A stretch of 64,000 bases of DNA from Steromphala cineraria (Eukaryota; Mollusca; Gastropoda; Trochida; Trochidae), in the NCBI GenBank assembly GCA_916613615.1, contig OU744736.1, positions 1,904,330 through 1,968,329 on the forward strand, given 5' to 3'. Both the position numbers and the translations under genes were made by a program. The first letter of the stretch is position 1, and every line of letters starts with the position of its first letter. Under the pieces are notes generated by a model. The model searched no databases. It was given only the letters and a program-made list of their open reading frames with translations, and was not told the DNA's origin. This document shows positions 59,701-64,000 of this stretch, piece by piece.

Positions 59701-61475
59701 AAGAAACTAAGAGTCGTGTTTAAAATGTACTGCGACTATGAATAGAAATGGATGTCAACTTCCGGTGACTAACGGGTTTGTTTACTTACCATTTTAACAA
59801 TCTCAAGCATATATAAAAGTTCTTTCACTACGATAGTGCAGAATTTTTCTTCGATCCAAAGTGGTCACTAACGAACAAACATTGATAATTCTGTAATTGC
59901 AAAACGTTCAGTATCTGAAAATACTTGATAAGGTCAGCTATAGGCTTTTGGCGCGTCATTAGTTAAATAGTTTGCAGTTTGTTCTATAACAGAGACATTG
60001 TATCTACAGATGCACTCAGATCGCGAGAAGAAAATGTCAATGTTCTATCATGTAAAGAGCTTATTGTATAATTTGATGCTTGACTAAAAATAGATTTTAT
60101 TTGGTCGACGCGCTCCGTTGAACACCTTTCGTTATTTTTTTTAGAAAAATGAGAGAATGAATAACATGTATCAAACTGATTTTAGGACGCATGCGACAAG
60201 ATGAGTTAACAGATTTCATATTTTTCTAAAGCTATATTTACAGTATCAAATCTATTTACAGTATCAACATTTCTCGCCTTAAATATAATTATAGTTATGC
60301 ATAACTGTATTTTTTTTACATAATGTTATCATATTTTCAATATATTTTTACATTAATTAAAACATTTCGGTTAATTTTTTTCAAAAGCTGTAAACTTATA
60401 ACATATATATAGCACATTTGTTATGAGGCAATTTATTCTAATATACATCATCGAAAGTATTTCAATATTTTACATGATTTAGGAACCATTTATGTTAATT
60501 CGCGTATAAAAATACAATTTAAAAATGCCAATAAACCATTCACTTACTTTTCGTTTATTATGATACATGTATTGTTAACAGCCATCGCATATGTTATAAT
60601 GAAAGGTCTCGTATGGTACGATTTTACGAACGTTTCGTATCAATGCAAGCCATCATATAAGGTATTATTTTGCCGGTTTACACAAGTATATACATCTTTC
60701 GATTTTATTTTGCGACTTTCAAAGATAGCAAATTAAAATTATCAATCCCTTTAATCGTTTTGCGTCGTACGAAAATATCACATACTTACATACATGCATC
60801 ATTAAAAAATGCCATGTCATTTTTTATATATTTTTAAAATATATTATTGTAAAATATTCATCAATTTATTTGAAACCTACCAGTGAACTGACCAGACCGT
60901 TGATTTCATATACTGCCAGTTAGACACGCGATTCGTCTTCAATTAAAAAATAATTTCCACATTATCACGACCAGCTTTAATTTATTAATTATCAGATTCA
61001 TTCAAATCTTTGTGAGTCTAGATAGTGAAGGGTAATATACAGACAATCAGATGCGAGTTTGAATTATAGTTTAGGGACAAGAAATAATGTCCCCAAAGAA
61101 CAGTAAAATGACGTCACTGGAGGTTAATAGCAAAAAATCAGAACCGAATGTTTGATAAAGATATGGTATTTTTGAAGCTCGTCAAACAAGTACTGGAAAG
61201 TTGACATTTGTGTTGATGAATAATGGTTAAACTGATACTTTGGCTATCACGTTTCACGTTGACATTGATATCTTTATTGCCATTATTCGACATTTCATAA
61301 TCCCAAGATATTAGTATTTCTGCATTACAAAATCGACTCATTCTTTTGTGCAAGGTCTGGAATCGAAAAGTTCCAAAGCTCTATCATGCTGGTACATGGT
61401 CAATGTAATGGTTGGATAACATTTTCTCTGGTTTTCTTGTTTGTCACCATGTGTAAAAACAACCCCGCATTTCAG
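56749..61475. other. Intergenic DNA between LITAF genes 4 and 5
   Basis: The first kilobase is probably the 3' UTR of gene 4, with a possible AATAAA at 57826 and a small tandem duplication CATTCACACCTGCCCG at 57410-57443. The remainder is strongly AT-rich, and I see no gene, RNA or transposon in it. The 5' untranslated exon of gene 5 must lie to the right. Confidence 0.45.
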
Positions 61476-61488
61476 AACACACCCAGCT

Positions 61489-63200
61489 ATGAGTGACGAC
61501 GGACGCCGCACACCACGGGAGCAGGTCCCACCAGACACTATGGTACCCCTCGTGGACACCCCCGGGCAGCTCTACCCCCCAGCCAGGGACCAGTCACGCC
61601 CCCACCACTCCTCAAATCAAGATCTAAGGAGCGACCGACGCTCCGGAAGTTACCGTACAAGTGACGCTCCAGCACCTGCCAGTAGGTTTGATACAATCAA
61701 ATACATTTCGTTCAAATAATTTATATATATCAAGTCATTCTGTACAATGTGACATTAAAGTGTTTTTGTTTTACTTATGTACGATAACATTTGACCTTCG
61801 ACTTACCTTAATGGGGAAGATTTAGACTTAAATCAATTATTTAAGATCAACTGTTTATCACACTTTTTTTAGAAGTTCAAATATAATTTTAGTTGTGGTG
61901 GATAGCCAACCAAAGCCTGTTCTTCGCGAGATATTAAATATATAGTTTTAGATGAATTAATGTTACAAAAAGGTATAATGGTACCGCATATAGATAAACG
62001 CTATTTCCTTAATTCTTGATTTATCCCTATTTAGATATTTTTTTTCCGAGGATTTTTTTCCCAAAAGTTTCCCCCCTGTAATCTATGAAAATATCATGCT
62101 ACTCCAGCTGTGGTGATGAGCCAACCGACCCTTGCCTGTCCCGGGGTCTCAGCGAGATACAGGCACCAGCCCGTGATGATTGTGTGTCAGTATTGTCAAG
62201 CCACCGTCACGACCTCAGTGGAGGATGTCAGAGGCAAGCTGCAGTACATCCTGTGTGCCATGATGTGCTGTTACGGGTGAGTTCAACCATGTCAGAGGCA
62301 AGCTGCAGTACATCCTGTGTGCCATGATGTGCTGCTACGGGTGAGTTCAACCATGTCAGAGGCAAGCTGCAGTACATCCTGTGTGCCATGATGTGCTGTT
62401 ACGGGTGAGTTCAACCATGTCAGAGGCAAGCTGCAGTACATCCTGTGTGCCATGATGTGCTGTTACGGGTGAGTTCAACCATGTCAGAGGCACGCTGCAG
62501 TACATCCTGTGTGCCATGATGTGCTGTTAGGGGTGGGTTCAACCATGTCAGAGGCACGCTGCAGTACATCCTGTGTGCCATGATGTGCTGTTACGGGTGA
62601 GTTCAACCATGACGTAAAGGATAAAACACGACTCCGAGGTTCTCTTTGGAAAAAAGTCCAAGCTTGAAGGAAATTATCGAGGGCTTCGAAGTTATGATCA
62701 CTGAAATTATGTTCATGTCTGATGCATGCTTACTGCATTTTCGAAATCAGAATCATGATTACTTCATTTGATTAAAACTCGAAATATGTTTAATACTTGA
62801 CATCGGATTCATGCTTACTACATTTTGTTGATACTTCAGTCATGCTTTGAACATTTTGTTGAAACCAGAATCATGCTTACTACATTTTGTTGAAACTTGA
62901 AATCATGCTTATTAAATGTTTTTGAAACTTGAAACATGCTTACTACATTTTGTTGAAACTTAAATCATGCTTTGAACATTTTATTGAAACTTGAAACATG
63001 CTAACTACATTTTGTCGGAACCAGAATCATTCTTACTACATTTTGTCGGAACCAGAATCATTCTTACCTTTTGACCTCTCTTCTTCAGATGCTGGTTCGG
63101 TTGTTGCCTGCTGCCTCTCTATGTGAACGATCTGAAGGATGTCCAACACACATGTCCAAACTGTAACAAGTTTGTCGGAAAGTTTAAACACATGGGCTGA
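61489..63200 (+). CDS. Divergent LITAF-domain protein 5 (3 coding exons, 157 aa)
   Basis: Coding exons are 61489-61681, 62108-62276 and 63089-63200 (193, 169 and 112 nt; phases 1 and 2, as in the paralogues). The 157-residue product keeps the zinc ligands C91-x2-C94 and H141-x-C143-x2-C146. It diverges in the middle: the usual Y-x-x-G-LLTW-x-x-x-G helix is replaced by VEDVRGKLQYILCAMMCCYG, and CCLIPFC becomes CCLLPLY (C126, C127, then Y132 where the others have Cys). The N-terminus is charged and Arg/Ser-rich and has no PPxY motif, unlike the other four. ATG follows a TTTCAG acceptor by 13 bases. The end of exon 2 with its donor is repeated six times in tandem (62227-62610). It may be a specialised or relaxed paralogue. 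AATAAA at 63973 is a possible poly(A) signal. Confidence 0.87.
62227..62610 (+). repeat. Six tandem 64-bp copies of an exon end plus splice donor
   Basis: Units begin GTCAGAGGCA at 62227, 62291, 62355, 62419, 62483 and 62547, exactly 64 bp apart. Each holds the last 50 nt of exon 2 of LITAF gene 5 followed by GTGAGTTCAACCAT, so each carries a splice donor. Unit 5 has the donor changed (GGGGTGGGT). Only the first donor keeps the frame: reading past it gives GGG TGA at once. Confidence 0.9.
62611..63088 (+). other. Rest of LITAF gene 5 intron 2, degenerate repeats
   Basis: Loose tandem copies of a motif near CATGCTTACTACATTTTGTTGAAACTTGAAT recur about every 30-60 bp from about 62715 to 63070, right up to the acceptor TTCTTCAG at 63081-63088. 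They are too diverged for a fixed period. No coding content. Confidence 0.5.
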
Positions 63201-64000
63201 ACAGATCACTGCAAAAACCTGACTGACTTTAGAAGATTCAAGGAGTTGGTTGACCCAAGGACGTGTTTTGTCCTTGAAGTTGACCTGGCTGGACTAGTTG
63301 TCCGATGAATCGATGAATCGATACCCTTCCACAATACTCGACGAACATTTTCTAATCAGAGGCTGCTCAAATTTTCTCCGTCACTGATCTCCATAAAACA
63401 TTTCAGCACGGAAGTTTTCTGAACCCATTGGAAGAGTTTCGCCAATGATTCATTCACATTTTGTTGAACAGAATGACTTTGCTTCAAACTGAATATTCTT
63501 ACAGCATGTTTTGGTACATCAATTGGTATACATAACATTGAACTTGTATATATGAATACTCTAAGGTCCAATTGCCTTTGGAGAATTTGCCTAGCACGGT
63601 ATTAACCCATTAGTGGCCAACATGTATCTTGCTGCCAATTCGTTCTAATTCGTGGTTTGAGGGTGTTGTCTTTTTGACAAAAATTGCAATTTTCTTAAAA
63701 TACCTCATTGGCATTCTTTAAAGATGTAGAAATGTAACAAGGCCTAAATTAGCAGTTAATGCCCTGCGGGGAAAGGTAATCGTTCATTGTCATAGAAGCG
63801 GTTCGGGGATTTTATTTTCGCTTTTCTGAAGAACGATTTAGTTCTTTTCTGTTGAACCACATAATACTAAAAAATAATAGGATTGATTAACTTAACTAAT
63901 AATATCTAATCGTATAGATATTGCATTTTCTTTTCTATTTCATTGCAGACATGTAACTGTAAATGCTTTAGCAATAAAAATGTAACAGATTCGTTTGAAT
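63201..64000 (+). other. Probable 3' UTR of LITAF gene 5
   Basis: AT-rich DNA with no frame of note after the gene 5 stop. AATAAA at 63973-63978 is the first strong poly(A)-signal candidate that I noticed, about 770 bp after the stop. Confidence 0.4.

Noticed and set aside
62085..62327. Open frame running from intron through LITAF gene 5 exon 2
   Set aside because: It is in a different frame from the zinc-binding exon; the true frame is fixed by CQYC and by conserved splice phases.

Overview
The window is animal nuclear DNA: AT-rich, with short exons in long introns, GT/AG splice sites, many fold-back repeats and three kinds of retrotransposon. Five host genes are supported, and all belong to the LITAF (LPS-induced TNF factor) domain family. 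Lineage-specific LITAF expansion together with BEL/Pao and DIRS-like elements fits a lophotrochozoan, most likely a bivalve or other mollusc. That placement is inference, because no species-diagnostic gene is present.

Layout: 1-2484 is featureless AT-rich DNA. From 2485 to 17625 lies a nested insertion. A 5'-truncated L2/CR1-like LINE (minus strand, with its own 10-bp target duplication) has a BEL/Pao element inserted in its (ATA)n tail. The BEL/Pao locus is a head-to-tail double element, LTR-internal-LTR-internal-LTR, with 402-bp LTRs, a 5-bp target duplication ATAAT and two intact 1852-codon Gag-Pol frames; the one difference noticed between the copies is a single base. From 18541 to 63200 lie the LITAF genes: 18541-20408 (+), 25205-28220 (+), 32732-37514 (-), 53014-56748 (+) and 61489-63200 (+). 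All share one architecture: an N-terminal proline/glycine-rich exon ending in phase 1, a 166-172-nt exon with the first CxxC ending in phase 2, and a last coding exon of exactly 112 nt with the CC...HxCPxC half. They are clearly tandem paralogues, one of them inverted.

Three of the five genes show local tandem amplification at or beside an exon edge. Gene 2 has a ladder of decayed half-exons ahead of its functional exon. Gene 3 has a 42-bp satellite that grows out of its last splice acceptor. Gene 5 has six 64-bp copies of its exon end plus splice donor.

Between genes 3 and 4, at 41930-48224, is a 6.3-kb DIRS-like tyrosine-recombinase retrotransposon that appears non-autonomous. It has inverted terminal repeats with two different outer ends, an internal complementary region that copies both outer ends and overlaps by the trinucleotide TAT/ATA, a decayed tyrosine recombinase on the minus strand, and a 122-bp GC-rich satellite where Gag and reverse transcriptase would be expected. 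Its empty target site is preserved in an adjacent 36-bp tandem repeat. The remaining DNA holds several MITE-like or fold-back repeats (three with TTAA ends), minisatellites and a LINE 3' fragment. I see no CRISPR, rRNA or convincing functional tRNA.
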